A DNA stretch of 64,000 nt from Chitinophaga lutea (GCF_003813775.1 NZ_RPDH01000001.1:2480001-2544000); one strand, 5' to 3'. Positions 52,801-60,528 are shown, numbered from the stretch's first letter. Translations and numbers: made by a program. Notes: a model not told the origin generated them from the letters alone.

Positions 52801-53184
52801 GTACACCAGCAGCTTATTACCAACCAGCTTGGTGATCCCGCCGGTATTCTGCCAGTCGATCCCTATCCCGATATTGGATTGTTTGAATTCGCCGAAGTTG
52901 TTATACACCACGATATTTACCTTCTGCCGGAAGGTGTACTCCATAAATTCCTCCAGGGAGGGAAGTTCCTTTTCGGCGGTCTGTGCTACATACTTTCCGA
53001 GTTCCAGGCCGTTCTGCGCGAAATAGGTATTGAAGTGGCGGGTGGTATAGAAGCGCCATTTGAAGTTTTTGTACTGAACCCGGTTCTGACCAAACTCAAC
53101 CGTATTAGTCTGCGCCTGAACGTGTAACGTGCCAATCAATAGGATAAAGGAAAGGATGAATGACCTGGTAATAAATCGGTTCAT
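49813..53184 (-). CDS. Large outer-membrane protein with peptidase-MA-like, propeller and barrel regions
   Basis: 1123 aa. Signal peptide to about 24 (VQAQ). The N-terminal 280 residues resemble the peptidase-MA-like fold (YTTRHFNTYFAQNG, VNIVVYNNFGEF, NWFTDGFIAYAAEN), but where gluzincins have HExxH this protein has RVMLETLLF (146-154), so the zinc motif is lost. Residues about 290-560 hold TolB/WD40-like propeller repeats (LAWNQKGNRLAIIYEHEGKTKLMVYDL, LDPSFVAFPGKSGIIYSSNRPG). The rest is a predicted 16-strand-type beta barrel ending FRGKPLVTLAMGVDF with terminal Phe. Probably an envelope assembly or transport factor; no experimentally known function that I can assign. Divergent from the MBL-hydrolase gene. 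Confidence 0.88.
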   Translation of the reverse strand: MNRFITRSFILSFILLIGTLHVQAQTNTVEFGQNRVQYKNFKWRFYTTRHFNTYFAQNGLELGKYVAQTAEKELPSLEEFMEYTFRQKVNIVVYNNFGEFKQSNIGIGIDWQNTGGITKLVGNKLLVYFDGDHANLRRQIRQGIARVMLETLLFGEDIGEFAGNAVLIDFPNWFTDGFIAYAAENWTAKLDDELKSTLLSGKYSTFNQLAFDKPLLAGQAFWYYVESKYGKDAVPYLMYITRINRGLKKGFEQVLHMTPKNAMKDFMTYNLRRYQQDNRRRRQVTRGTGVISNEIGKKDYFRYQANPKNSMYAVVEYTKGLYKVKINLGWSTTKVLLKSGVRQLTSKLDPNYPLLAWNQKGNRLAIIYEHEGKTKLMVYDLISKITIRQDLPQFDRVIDMKYFFEFDNSLLLSAVKNGHTDIFTYSISNGKTEQITNDVYDDLDPSFVAFPGKSGIIYSSNRPGPKARSADTVLPHNRYNIFLIDNWNKSSEKQVSQLTNLPYGNARLPVQYNTTHFTFVSDANGINNRYAGFFKAERAGVDSLFFVGAEILHNPDKEELDSALAEYGSTAPDSVQAITITNDSTYVFPVTNYQYGIKESRIAGDQGLVSEVVQVGDYKRLYKLKVDTNTLRRRNVTARPTTFMARKMHEDSLKLGLPSYYQQKDTASKQNDFFLNEFGNEPVDTTAKAAEQLIPGREEPPVLKQARLSNYKLKFSSDYLVAQLDNSVMMNRYQPYFGQPSSPIRLNDPVNGLVRIGVSDLMEDYKFSGAFRIPLALDGTEYMFSMSYLKRRFDYKFTYYRKVDKATLGISTDSTEAGYPIKNKTNIFQLEVRYPFDVVRSIRMTGGIRTDEMVVLANDEPSLKMQNFKETAVIGRLEYVHDNVLNPAINIYKGTRYKLYGDLLAQIKSNRNTLFNKVTPKGKLTYNMGGEIRHYVEIHRNFIWATRFAADVSWGSRKLIYFLGGVDNWLIKPDIYRNNLVGNDNYAYQTLAVNMRGYKQNAKNGNNVVLMNTELRLPVLTTFLDKPINSAFLRNFQLMTFIDIGTAWNQKLSFKDANYTTYSTPDGIVVRIKEGFLGPFVGGYGFGARTTLLGYFMRVDAGWPMTGFFRGKPLVTLAMGVDF

Positions 53185-53241
53185 ACGGAAAGTATTGATA
53201 ATATTGTGTTGTGAATTAAAATTAGCAAAAATCGTTCAACA

Positions 53242-53904
53242 ATGCTTGAAATCAAATATTTCACGGTGAATCCCCTTCAGGAAAACACATACGTTCTTAT
53301 AAACGAAAAAAAGGAGTGTATCATTATAGATCCGGGATTTTATTATGAAAATGAACGGGCGGAATTTCTGCGGTTTATACAGGAAAACGGCCTGAAAGTG
53401 GTCCGTTTGCTCAATACCCACTGTCACCTCGACCACATATTCGGTAACGCCCTGGTGGCGAAAACGTTCGGAACGGGGCTGGAAATACATGCCAAGGACC
53501 AGGTGGTGCTCGACCGGTCGCCCCAGTCGGGGCTGATGTATAACCTGCCATTTGAGCCCTCGCCGATGCCCAAAAGTTACCTGAAAGAGGGGGAGAAGGT
53601 GGTGCTGGGCAATGACGAGCTGGAGATCCTGTTCACGCCGGGGCATTCACCGGGCAGCGTGTCGTTCTACTGTGCCCGGCAGGGGTTTGTCATTGCCGGA
53701 GATGTGTTATTTAAACAGAGTGTGGGCCGGTCTGACTTCCCCGGGGGGAATTTTGAAACATTGGCCCGCAGCATCCGGGAGCAGCTGTACCGCCTGCCGG
53801 ACGATACCGTGGTGTACCCGGGCCATGGACCTTCCACTACCATCGGGTTCGAGAAGGAGCATAACCCCTTTGTGCCGGAAGACCCCTCAACGAGGTTTGC
53901 GTGA
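53242..53904 (+). CDS. MBL-fold metallo-hydrolase (glyoxalase II-like)
   Basis: 220 aa, cytoplasmic. The metallo-beta-lactamase metal motif THCHLDH is at 59-65, with the further ligands in TPGHSPGSVSFYC, VIAGDVLF and YPGHGPSTTIGFE. It fits the YcbL/glyoxalase-II-like hydrolases that cleave thioesters such as S-lactoylglutathione. The C-terminal substrate-binding extension of true GloB is missing. It overlaps the flippase gene by 18 bases at its 3-prime end on the other strand. Confidence 0.92.
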   Translation: MLEIKYFTVNPLQENTYVLINEKKECIIIDPGFYYENERAEFLRFIQENGLKVVRLLNTHCHLDHIFGNALVAKTFGTGLEIHAKDQVVLDRSPQSGLMYNLPFEPSPMPKSYLKEGEKVVLGNDELEILFTPGHSPGSVSFYCARQGFVIAGDVLFKQSVGRSDFPGGNFETLARSIREQLYRLPDDTVVYPGHGPSTTIGFEKEHNPFVPEDPSTRFA

Positions 53905-55374
53905 GAGGAGGCTGCGTACTTCGTCCCGCTCCATAAAGAGTATAACGGCCATGTATATACCCAGTCCTACGGCGCCGGCTCCATGGAGGGCAAGCATGCC
54001 GGGGTGCTGTGCCCGCAGCCACGCATGGCCGGCATAGATCAGCGCGGCCAGCAGCAGGTAAAAAAGGATGCGTTTGACGTTGTAGGGCACCGGGTAATAT
54101 TTCTGACCCAGCAGGTAAGATACGACCATCATAAAGGCGTAACAGATGAAGGTGGCCCAGGATGAGCCTGTGTAGCTGTATTCCGGGATCCACCAGAAGT
54201 TCAGCCCGATGGTGATCACGGCCCCGGCCAGGGTGATGTAGGCCCCGGTCATGTTCCGGTTGGTGAGCTTGTACCAGATGGTGAGGTTGTAATAAATACC
54301 CAGGAATACCGCGGCCATGGTAAGTATCGGTACGATGCCCAGGGCTTCGGCGTACCTTTTTTCAGACCCGAGGGTGATGATGAGGCCCCAGAGGTCGAGG
54401 AAGAGGGATACCCCCAGGAACACCGCCCCCAATACCATCACAAAAAATTTCATGACGCGGGCATAAGTCTGCGGCGCATTTTCCCGGCTGCTCTGGTTAA
54501 AAAAGAAGGGCTCCGCCCCCATCCGGAAGGCCTGGATGAAGATGTTGACCAGCACTGTCAGTTTGTAACCCGCCCCGAAAATACCCAGTTGTGTGAGGGT
54601 TTCCTCTTCGGGATAGGGGTACACCCTGGCAAAAATCAGCCGGCTCAGCATTTCATTGATCATCCCGCCAAATCCCACAATGAGCAGCGGCAGGCTGTAG
54701 TGCATCACTTCCTTCCATAGCACTCTATCGAACACCCACCGGAAAACGGAAATTTCTTTATACAGGAAAACCAGCGCCAACGCACTGGCCAGCAGGTTCG
54801 ACAATACAAAATAGCCCACGTTGAACGCGGGATTGTACCAGTCGGCCAGCCCTCTTTTGGCCAGCTCGGGGCATACTACCAGGAAAAATACGCTCAGCGC
54901 GATCTGGGAAATGATCGTGAGCACCTTGACCATGGCGTATTTCCGTGGGCGGCCTTCCTGCCGCAGCATAGCGAAGGGCAGGGTGGCCAGGGTGTCGAAA
55001 AATATCACGCCGGCTGTGAGCAAAATGAGCGTTTCATGACCGCGGATGCCCAGCACGGTGGCGATTTCCCCCGCCCCCGCCAGCAGTATCAGCGTGAATA
55101 CCGTGGTACTCACCAGCATCGACACACAAAGGGTATTGTACAGCTTCGACCGGTCGGTGTTCTGCACAAACCGGAAAAAACTCGTTTCGAGGCCGTAGGT
55201 AAAAATGATGTTCAGGAAGGGGATAGCGGCGTACAGCTGGGTAACGATCCCATATTCGTCGGCTGGCAAAAGCCCGGTAAGAAATAACTGCAGTACAAAT
55301 CCGAGGAACCGGTGGGCGATGGTCGGAATACCATACCAGATGGTTTGCCCCGCCAGTTTTTTAATATTTCCCAA
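53887..55374 (-). CDS. Polysaccharide/lipid flippase-like membrane protein (MOP superfamily)
   Basis: 495 aa, about 14 transmembrane helices, ATG at 55374 (MGNIKKLAGQTIWYGIPTIAHRFLGFVLQLFL). The first helix and the YGIVTQLYAAIPFLNIIFTYGLETSFFRF segment resemble Wzx/MurJ-type flippases that move lipid-linked sugars across the inner membrane. There are no glycosyltransferase neighbours, so it could serve the cell wall, an O-antigen or exopolysaccharide; the substrate is open. It is transcribed from its own promoter, placed in the 3-prime end of arfB. Confidence 0.9.
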   Translation of the reverse strand: MGNIKKLAGQTIWYGIPTIAHRFLGFVLQLFLTGLLPADEYGIVTQLYAAIPFLNIIFTYGLETSFFRFVQNTDRSKLYNTLCVSMLVSTTVFTLILLAGAGEIATVLGIRGHETLILLTAGVIFFDTLATLPFAMLRQEGRPRKYAMVKVLTIISQIALSVFFLVVCPELAKRGLADWYNPAFNVGYFVLSNLLASALALVFLYKEISVFRWVFDRVLWKEVMHYSLPLLIVGFGGMINEMLSRLIFARVYPYPEEETLTQLGIFGAGYKLTVLVNIFIQAFRMGAEPFFFNQSSRENAPQTYARVMKFFVMVLGAVFLGVSLFLDLWGLIITLGSEKRYAEALGIVPILTMAAVFLGIYYNLTIWYKLTNRNMTGAYITLAGAVITIGLNFWWIPEYSYTGSSWATFICYAFMMVVSYLLGQKYYPVPYNVKRILFYLLLAALIYAGHAWLRAQHPGMLALHGAGAVGLGIYMAVILFMERDEVRSLLSRKPR

Positions 55375-55390
55375 TGCGCTGATTTTGTTT

Positions 55391-55422
55391 CAAAAATAGG
55401 AGTTGGCTTATTCGTTTCCAAA
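55391..55422 (-). promoter_or_regulatory. Promoter of flippase gene, inside arfB
   Basis: On the minus strand: TTTG (CAA at 55419-55421), 20-base spacer, TATTTTTG at 55391-55398, ending 16 bases before the ATG. This is the best-matching promoter in the window and overlaps the last codons of the upstream arfB gene. Confidence 0.6.
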
Positions 55423-55809
55423 GTTATTGCGGCGGTTGCTCTTTTTTTCGCCGAGCCGCTTTTTGAACTGGATGCGTTTTTCTATCATGGCTTTGGTGGG
55501 TTTTACCTTGATGCGCTTTTTGGGCACTATCAGCGCCTGCGCTATCAGGTGGTTCATTTTCCGGATCACCTCTCCCTTGTTCCCCAGCTGGCTGCGCTCT
55601 GTTTGCGACTTTACCTGCAACAGCCCTTCCGCATTCAGTTTGGCGGCCAGCTTTTCCAGCAGCCGGGCTTTCTGCTCCCCGCTGAGAATGGCCGACGCCG
55701 CGATGTCGAAATAGCCTTCCACCATGGTTTCCACCTTGTTCACGTTTTGGCCGCCCTTGCCGCCGCTGCGCGCTGTTTTGAATTTTATTTCCGATGATAC
55801 GTCAGGCAT
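55408..55809 (-). CDS. arfB: Alternative ribosome-rescue factor B (peptidyl-tRNA hydrolase)
   Basis: 133 aa from the ATG at 55809 (MPDVSSEIKFKTARSGGKGG); the much longer upstream frame is antisense to dtd and noncoding. The GGQ motif is in SGGKGGQNVNKVET, and the C-terminal tail is Lys/Arg-rich (KKRIKVKPTKAMIEKRIQFKKRLGEKK), which is what ArfB uses to enter an empty mRNA channel and free stalled ribosomes. It is not a decoding release factor, as it lacks the PxT/SPF domain. Divergent from dtd with only 42 bases between. Confidence 0.94.
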   Translation of the reverse strand: MPDVSSEIKFKTARSGGKGGQNVNKVETMVEGYFDIAASAILSGEQKARLLEKLAAKLNAEGLLQVKSQTERSQLGNKGEVIRKMNHLIAQALIVPKKRIKVKPTKAMIEKRIQFKKRLGEKKSNRRNNFGNE

Positions 55810-55832
55810 AAAGCATTTCTTATCTTTAAACG

Positions 55833-55840
55833 CAAAAGTA
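55833..55840 (-). promoter_or_regulatory. -7 promoter element of arfB
   Basis: TACTTTTG on the minus strand, 23 bases before the arfB ATG. The opposite strand holds a near match TATCTTTA (55821-55828) for dtd. Confidence 0.4.
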
Positions 55841-55851
55841 AAGGGAATCCC

Positions 55852-56304
55852 GTGAAAACAGTCATACAACGTGTTACCAGCGCATCCGTCACCATCGACG
55901 GTACGGTGAAATCGGCCATAGACGGCGGCCTGCTGGTACTGATCGGCATAGAGGACGCAGACGGGGATGAAGACATCGCCTGGCTCAGCAATAAAATCGT
56001 GAACCTGCGGATATTCAACGACGAAGCGGGCGTCATGAACCGAAGCGTGCTCGACACGGGCGGCGGCATCCTGCTGATCAGCCAGTTCACCCTGCACGCC
56101 GCTACGAAAAAAGGCAACCGCCCCTCGTACCTCAAAGCCAGCAAACCGGAAACAGCCATTCCGATATACGAGAAAATGAGATCGCAGCTGGAAAAAGACC
56201 TGGGTAAAACCATCAGTACAGGGGAATTCGGCGCCGATATGAAAGTGGGCCTGCTGAACGACGGCCCCGTCACCATCATCATCGATACAAAAAACCGCGA
56301 ATAA
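55852..56304 (+). CDS. dtd: D-aminoacyl-tRNA deacylase
   Basis: 150 aa, GTG start. Dtd removes D-amino acids (and glycine) mischarged on tRNA. The catalytic SQFTL is at 77-81 and the second motif NDGPVT at 136-141, close to the usual NxGPVT. Its stop overlaps the next start codon (TAATG), so the pair is translationally coupled. Confidence 0.96.
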   Translation: MKTVIQRVTSASVTIDGTVKSAIDGGLLVLIGIEDADGDEDIAWLSNKIVNLRIFNDEAGVMNRSVLDTGGGILLISQFTLHAATKKGNRPSYLKASKPETAIPIYEKMRSQLEKDLGKTISTGEFGADMKVGLLNDGPVTIIIDTKNRE

Positions 56305-56636
56305 TGAGCATGACAATCCAGGAAGCACAGGAAAAAGTGGACCGGTGGATACAAACCACCGGGGTGCGTTACTTCTCGGAACTGACCAACATGGCCATTC
56401 TCACCGAAGAAGTGGGAGAGGTGGCCCGGATCATCTCCAGGCAGTACGGCGACCAGTCGTTCAAGGAATCGGATAAAAAGAAGGAGCTGGCCGACGAACT
56501 GGCCGACGTGATGTGGGTGCTGCTCTGCCTGGCCAACCAGACGGGCATCGACCTCACCGCAGCCCTGGAAAAGAACTTCGAGAAAAAGAACGTCCGGGAC
56601 GCGAACCGGCATAAGGATAATGAAAAACTAAGATGA
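56304..56636 (+). CDS. MazG-type nucleotide pyrophosphohydrolase
   Basis: 110 aa. Hydrolyses non-canonical or surplus nucleoside triphosphates to monophosphates. The metal site EEVGEVARII (Glu35, Glu36, Glu39) with ELADELADVMWVLLCLAN (Glu61/65, Asp68) agrees with the EExxE...ExxD pattern of the MazG/NTP-PPase fold; it is short and single-domain. Overlaps the dtd stop by one base and shares its operon, a pairing found in other Bacteroidota. Confidence 0.92.
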   Translation: MSMTIQEAQEKVDRWIQTTGVRYFSELTNMAILTEEVGEVARIISRQYGDQSFKESDKKKELADELADVMWVLLCLANQTGIDLTAALEKNFEKKNVRDANRHKDNEKLR

Positions 56637-56657
56637 ATATAACTTTATTGTAATACG

Positions 56658-56684
56658 TTGTTTCAAAATTCAAATTTATCTTTG
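56658..56684 (+). promoter_or_regulatory. Promoter of glycyl-tRNA synthetase gene
   Basis: TTG at 56658-56660, a 16-base spacer, TATCTTTG at 56677-56684, ending six bases before the ATG at 56691. Spacer is on the short side, and the message would be leaderless or nearly so. Confidence 0.45.
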
Positions 56685-56690
56685 CGCCCT

Positions 56691-58121
56691 ATGGCAACAG
56701 ATCAGAACAAGTTCCAGGCGATCATTTCGCATTGTAAAGAATACGGTTTTATTTTCCAGTCGAGCGAAATTTACGACGGGCTGAGCGCGGTATACGACTA
56801 CGGTCAGTATGGCGCGGAGCTGAAGAAAAACATCCGTGACTACTGGTGGAAGAGCATGACGCAGATGCACGAAAACATCGTGGGTATCGATTCCGCCATT
56901 TTCATGCACCCTACTATCTGGAAGGCATCCGGGCACGTGGATAATTTCAGCGACCCGATGATCGATAATAAAGACAGTAATAAACGTTACCGGGTAGACC
57001 ATCTCATTGAAGGGTTCGCCGAAACACTGGCGGCTGATGCCGCTGCGGCGCTGATCGCCGATATGGAAGCGCTGCTGAAGGAAAACGACTTCGCCGGCCT
57101 GAAAAAGCTGATCGAAGATAACCAGATCAAATGCGCCGTAAGCGGTACGGTGAACTGGACGGACGTGCGCCAGTTCAACCTGATGTTTTCCACCCAGCTG
57201 GGCAGCGTATCTGAAGAAGCCAGTGAAATATACCTCCGCCCCGAAACCGCACAGGGGATTTTCGTGAACTTCCTCAACGTGCAGAAAACCGGCCGCATGA
57301 AAATACCGTTCGGTATCGCGCAGGTGGGCAAGGCTTTCCGTAACGAGATCGTGGCGCGTCAGTTCGTATTCCGCATGCGCGAGTTCGAACAGATGGAAAT
57401 GCAGTTCTTCATCCGCCCCGGCACCCAGAAGGAATGGTATGCCTACTGGAAAGAAGAAAGGATGAAATGGCACCAGAGCCTGGGCCTCAACCCGGCCAAC
57501 CTGCAGTACCACGACCATGTGAAGCTGGCCCACTATGCAGACGCCGCGGTGGACATCGAATATAATTTCCCCATCGGTTTCAAGGAAGTGGAAGGCATCC
57601 ACTCCCGCACCGATTTCGACCTGAGCCAGCACCAGAAATTCTCGGGTAAGAAGATGCAGTACTTCGATCCCGAAATCAACCAGAACTACATCCCGTATGT
57701 GATTGAAACGTCCATCGGCCTGGACCGCTGCTGCCTGATGATCCTGAGCGAATCGTATGAAGAGCAGGACCTCAGCACGGCAGACAAACAGGATAGCCGC
57801 GTGGTACTGAAGTTCCCGGCAAAACTGGCGCCGATCAAACTGGCCATCTTCCCACTGACCAAAAAAGACGGGCTGCCCGAAATCGCCAAAGAACTGATGG
57901 CCTCCTGTAAAACCAGCTTCTACTGCTTTTATGAAGAAAAGGATGCGATTGGTAAACGCTACCGCCGCCAGGATGCGATCGGTACGCCATTCTGCGTAAC
58001 GATCGACCACCAGACGAAGGAAGACGGCACCGTTACCATCCGTTACCGTGATACGATGGAGCAGGAGCGCATTCCCCTGGCGCAGGTGAAGGAAATGGTG
58101 ATGAGGAAAATAATGGAATAA
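56691..58121 (+). CDS. glyS: Glycyl-tRNA synthetase (homodimeric type)
   Basis: 476 aa from the ATG at 56691; the TTG start in the longer frame adds 11 residues and would overlap the promoter. Class II synthetase of the single-chain (alpha2) kind: N-terminal HCKEYGFIFQSSEIYDGLSAVYDYGQYG, motif 2 FRNEIVARQFVFRMREFEQME, motif 3 SIGLDRCCLMIL, and a C-terminal anticodon domain (ELMASCKTSFYCFYEEKDAIGKRYRRQDAIGTPFCV). It charges tRNA(Gly) in the cytoplasm. Ends in a solid terminator. The two-subunit GlyQ/GlyS form is not present here. Confidence 0.98.
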   Translation: MATDQNKFQAIISHCKEYGFIFQSSEIYDGLSAVYDYGQYGAELKKNIRDYWWKSMTQMHENIVGIDSAIFMHPTIWKASGHVDNFSDPMIDNKDSNKRYRVDHLIEGFAETLAADAAAALIADMEALLKENDFAGLKKLIEDNQIKCAVSGTVNWTDVRQFNLMFSTQLGSVSEEASEIYLRPETAQGIFVNFLNVQKTGRMKIPFGIAQVGKAFRNEIVARQFVFRMREFEQMEMQFFIRPGTQKEWYAYWKEERMKWHQSLGLNPANLQYHDHVKLAHYADAAVDIEYNFPIGFKEVEGIHSRTDFDLSQHQKFSGKKMQYFDPEINQNYIPYVIETSIGLDRCCLMILSESYEEQDLSTADKQDSRVVLKFPAKLAPIKLAIFPLTKKDGLPEIAKELMASCKTSFYCFYEEKDAIGKRYRRQDAIGTPFCVTIDHQTKEDGTVTIRYRDTMEQERIPLAQVKEMVMRKIME

Positions 58122-58142
58122 ACGGATTCCTGGATAAAGCGA

Positions 58143-58181
58143 CGGCTAAGTGCAGTGATGCGCTTAGCCGTTTTCTTTTTT
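58143..58181 (+). terminator. Terminator of glyS
   Basis: Eight-bp stem CGGCTAAG / CTTAGCCG with a 12-nt loop and TTTTCTTTTTT after it. Confidence 0.85.
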
Positions 58182-58283
58182 ATGCGTTTAAGATAGCGTA
58201 ATGCCCGCTCCCGGTTTGCCGGATGCTGTGGTTGGTGGCAGGCCGAAGCGGAGTTTCTCGCGCATACAATGCCACCGGTGCGC

Positions 58284-59165
58284 CTATTTATACAGCTTCT
58301 TCTCAACCGCCTTCAGCCGTTTTTCCTGCGCTTCAAGTTTTTTGTGCTGTTCGATGATGATGAGCGTCAGCTCTTCGATTTTTTCCAGCAGCGCGGCCTG
58401 CGTGCTGCCCACATCCAGCCCGTTTTCCGTGACTTCTTTCGCAGTCGGAACGCCGGGGAGGTGCTTATGTGTTTTTACATAAGTTTCCAGTGCTGCCAGG
58501 GACGGGAGCTGATAGTCTGGCTCGAAAACGTAATCGGGCCAGGGTGTTTGCTGCACTTTTACTCTTGTTGCAATGATGCTGCCGGATACGGCCAACTTGT
58601 GCCCTTTTGTATCGGCGGTTCCTAATCCAATATTATCATTAGCATCTGCCTGGAGAAAAGAGTTGCCGGTACCGTGGTTATAGAAGAGAAAGCCTGCATT
58701 ATTAGCAACGATACTATAATAACTCTGATTTTGTTTTTCAAGAATAATCTCACTGGAATTAGTTGAATTCGTTTTCACCCACAACGAACTTTTTACGCCG
58801 GTAGCACCCTCTACATCGAGTGTAAACCTGGCATCATTTCTACCAATGGACACCCGGCCTTCGGGAGAAATACGCATTGCCTGGGAATTATTCGTATTAA
58901 ACCGGATGCTGTTTGTAGACGTTGTGGTACTTAAAAACATATCCCCTATGGAGTTGCTCATGTACAATCCACCATTATCGGAACCATATCCAATCGAGCC
59001 TACCTGCTGATTATTATATTTCCAGACGGTATATAACGGAACATGATTGGCGGCCGGGTTGATGGTGGTAGTTTGAAGAATGTAATTATCCGCAATGTGT
59101 GGGTTTTGGGCGCGGACAATTAACGAACAGGCTATGGCCACAATGGAGAACAGGAATTTTTTCAT
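58284..59165 (-). CDS. Secreted fibre-like protein with C-terminal chaperone-like segment
   Basis: 293 aa from the ATG at 59165 (seven extra residues in the longer frame). Signal peptide 1-20 (IVRAQ). The middle has repeated Asn/Ser/Gly-rich beta segments (NNQQVGSIGYGSDNGGLYMS, SQAMRISPEGRVSIGRNDARFTLDVEGATG) typical of tail-fibre-like proteins. The last 80 residues (DYQLPSLAALETYVKTHKHLPGVPTAKEV, then a coiled coil ending EKRLKAVEKKL) resemble the S74-like C-terminal domain of many Bacteroidota proteins, but I see no Ser-Lys dyad with certainty. The N-terminal two thirds have visibly lower GC than neighbours. Function unknown; probably surface-exposed. A consensus promoter precedes it. Confidence 0.8.
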   Translation of the reverse strand: MKKFLFSIVAIACSLIVRAQNPHIADNYILQTTTINPAANHVPLYTVWKYNNQQVGSIGYGSDNGGLYMSNSIGDMFLSTTTSTNSIRFNTNNSQAMRISPEGRVSIGRNDARFTLDVEGATGVKSSLWVKTNSTNSSEIILEKQNQSYYSIVANNAGFLFYNHGTGNSFLQADANDNIGLGTADTKGHKLAVSGSIIATRVKVQQTPWPDYVFEPDYQLPSLAALETYVKTHKHLPGVPTAKEVTENGLDVGSTQAALLEKIEELTLIIIEQHKKLEAQEKRLKAVEKKLYK

Positions 59166-59183
59166 AGATAAAAGGATTTTAAG

Positions 59184-59214
59184 CAAAAATAACCATCATC
59201 CGTACAACTCCAAA
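59184..59214 (-). promoter_or_regulatory. Promoter of fibre-like gene
   Basis: Minus strand TTTG (CAAA at 59211-59214), 19-base spacer, TATTTTTG at 59184-59191, ending 18 bases before the ATG. The -33 part lies in the last codons of the upstream reductase gene. Confidence 0.55.
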
Positions 59215-59921
59215 TGGATATCGTGCCGGTCGTATCCCATGGCCACGATCTTCTGCCGCGCCTCATCGATCATCGCTTTCCAGCCGCAGAGGAAAAAATG
59301 CGCGGGCCGTTTGTCGGCCAGCAGTTCTTCGTACACGGCATGCACGTAGCCTTTTCGGCCGGTCCAGGAAGGCGCGTCTTCGCGGGAAAGTGTAGGGATG
59401 TATTGGAATCCCGGCATGTCGGCAGACAGCTGCATCATTTCGGTTTTGTACAGCAGGTCTTTTTCGTAGCGGGAGCCGGAGATCAGGTAGATATTCGGAT
59501 GAGGGATGCCATGCAGGTGGAGGTGATGCGCCATGGACCGGAAAGGCGCGATGCCCGTACCGGTGCATACCAGGAACAGGTCGCGCTCCATCACTTCCGG
59601 CAGCGTGAACACGCCCAGCGGGCCGCGGAGCGTCAGCTCGCTGCCTTCCTTGATCTGCGTGAACAGGTAGGTGGAGCCCAGGCCGCCTTCGAGCAGTACG
59701 ATCACCAGTTCGATTTCGTTACTGCCATTCGGATGCGAGGCGATGGAATAACTGCGCCATCGTTTGTTTTTCTTTTCGTGAATCGGGAGGTCGAGGGTTA
59801 CAAACTGGCCAGGTTTGAAGTCAAAGCTGGCTTTTTCGGGTATCTGTATCCAGAACCTTTTCGTATTATACGTTTCATCCACAATCTTCGTTACCACGCC
59901 AGTGTACCATTGCTCGAGCAT
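59196..59921 (-). CDS. Ferredoxin-NADP+ reductase-like flavoprotein
   Basis: 241 aa, cytoplasmic. FAD-binding RSYSIAS (56-62) and NAD(P)-binding GTGIAPFRSM (121-130), LISGSRYEKDLLYK and the C-terminal FFLCGWKAMIDEA with the tail ELYG. It should pass electrons between NAD(P)H and an iron-sulfur or flavin protein, but there is no ferredoxin or oxygenase gene nearby, so the partner is not known. The downstream fibre-like gene is on the same strand with its own promoter. Confidence 0.92.
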   Translation of the reverse strand: MLEQWYTGVVTKIVDETYNTKRFWIQIPEKASFDFKPGQFVTLDLPIHEKKNKRWRSYSIASHPNGSNEIELVIVLLEGGLGSTYLFTQIKEGSELTLRGPLGVFTLPEVMERDLFLVCTGTGIAPFRSMAHHLHLHGIPHPNIYLISGSRYEKDLLYKTEMMQLSADMPGFQYIPTLSREDAPSWTGRKGYVHAVYEELLADKRPAHFFLCGWKAMIDEARQKIVAMGYDRHDIHLELYG

Positions 59922-60078
59922 GTTATGAAGTATTTATGTAAAAAGATGCTTCCCTGCTTTTAAATTACGCAAAATTCCTGAAGGGTAGCACCGGCAGGGA
60001 AATAAACATTTCGGCTTGGGGCTTTGCTATTGTTGCCCGCGTCCCTTTGAAATACGCGCTCTCCGGCGAGGCGCTATT

Positions 60079-60420
60079 TTATGGAATGGTCGTTTCCTTA
60101 TTACCCGCATCCCGCGCCGCTTTAAAATACTCCCTCACCAGTGAGGTGTACAATTTGTTGCTGGTCACATTCAGCCGCACCTGTGCGGCATGGCGCAGCT
60201 CTTCATCCGCCATAATACGCTTGGCCTCGTTGTTGGCCTCTTCCATGATCTCGTTATTTCGCACCTGCTTCGGGCTGAGCGTGCGGTTGCTCATATCCTG
60301 GTATTTACCCACCACGGTCTTGTCGCCGTCACCTCCCGGCCTACGTGCCCGGACAGCTTCTTCAATAAAAGATGTTCGCTGATCGCCATAATAGACAGAT
60401 TTTAGTGATTGTTTATTCAT
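60079..60420 (-). CDS. Hypothetical protein preceded by an iterated repeat array
   Basis: 113 aa, no signal or transmembrane segment, charged and mostly helical (RNNEIMEEANNEAKRIMADEELRHAAQVRLN, SNKLYTSLVREYFKAARDAG). The N terminus is basic and Gly/Arg-rich (RARRPGGDGDKTVVGKY). I do not recognise a family. It is a lone minus-strand gene; upstream lies the ACCC-AAGAAT repeat array (60445-60528), which hints at specific regulation. Its promoter could not be identified with confidence. Confidence 0.65.
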   Translation of the reverse strand: MNKQSLKSVYYGDQRTSFIEEAVRARRPGGDGDKTVVGKYQDMSNRTLSPKQVRNNEIMEEANNEAKRIMADEELRHAAQVRLNVTSNKLYTSLVREYFKAARDAGNKETTIP

Positions 60421-60444
60421 CCTAACGACTTTTCAGGGAAAAAG

Positions 60445-60528
60445 TTGGGTATTCCTAGGGTCTTCTTAGGCTTTTTTCAAATAATTACCTATGATAACCC
60501 AAGAATAACCCTAAGAATACCCTAAGAT
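60445..60528. repeat. Iterated ACCCnAAGAAT / ATTCnTAGGGT array
   Basis: On the + strand, AACCCAAGAAT (60496-60506), AACCCTAAGAAT (60507-60518) and ACCCTAAGAT (60519-60528) form a direct run with 11-12 base spacing, about one helical turn. Upstream, ATTCCTAGGGT (60451-60461) and TCTTCTTAGGC (60461-60471) give the same motif inverted. The two halves are split by an AT-rich stretch of about 24 bases. The array lies 25-108 bases before the start of the 60079-60420 gene. Confidence 0.8.

Noticed and set aside
51526..53127. 533-codon open frame antisense to the large outer-membrane protein gene
   Set aside because: Long antisense frame caused by the codon bias of the true gene; no signal or fold features.
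55810..56328. Extension of arfB upstream across dtd (306-codon frame)
   Set aside because: The upstream part is antisense to dtd; ArfB proteins are about 130-140 aa and start exactly at the internal Met.
56676..58010. 444-codon open frame antisense to glycyl-tRNA synthetase
   Set aside because: The plus strand encodes an intact synthetase with motifs 2 and 3; the antisense product shows no motif.
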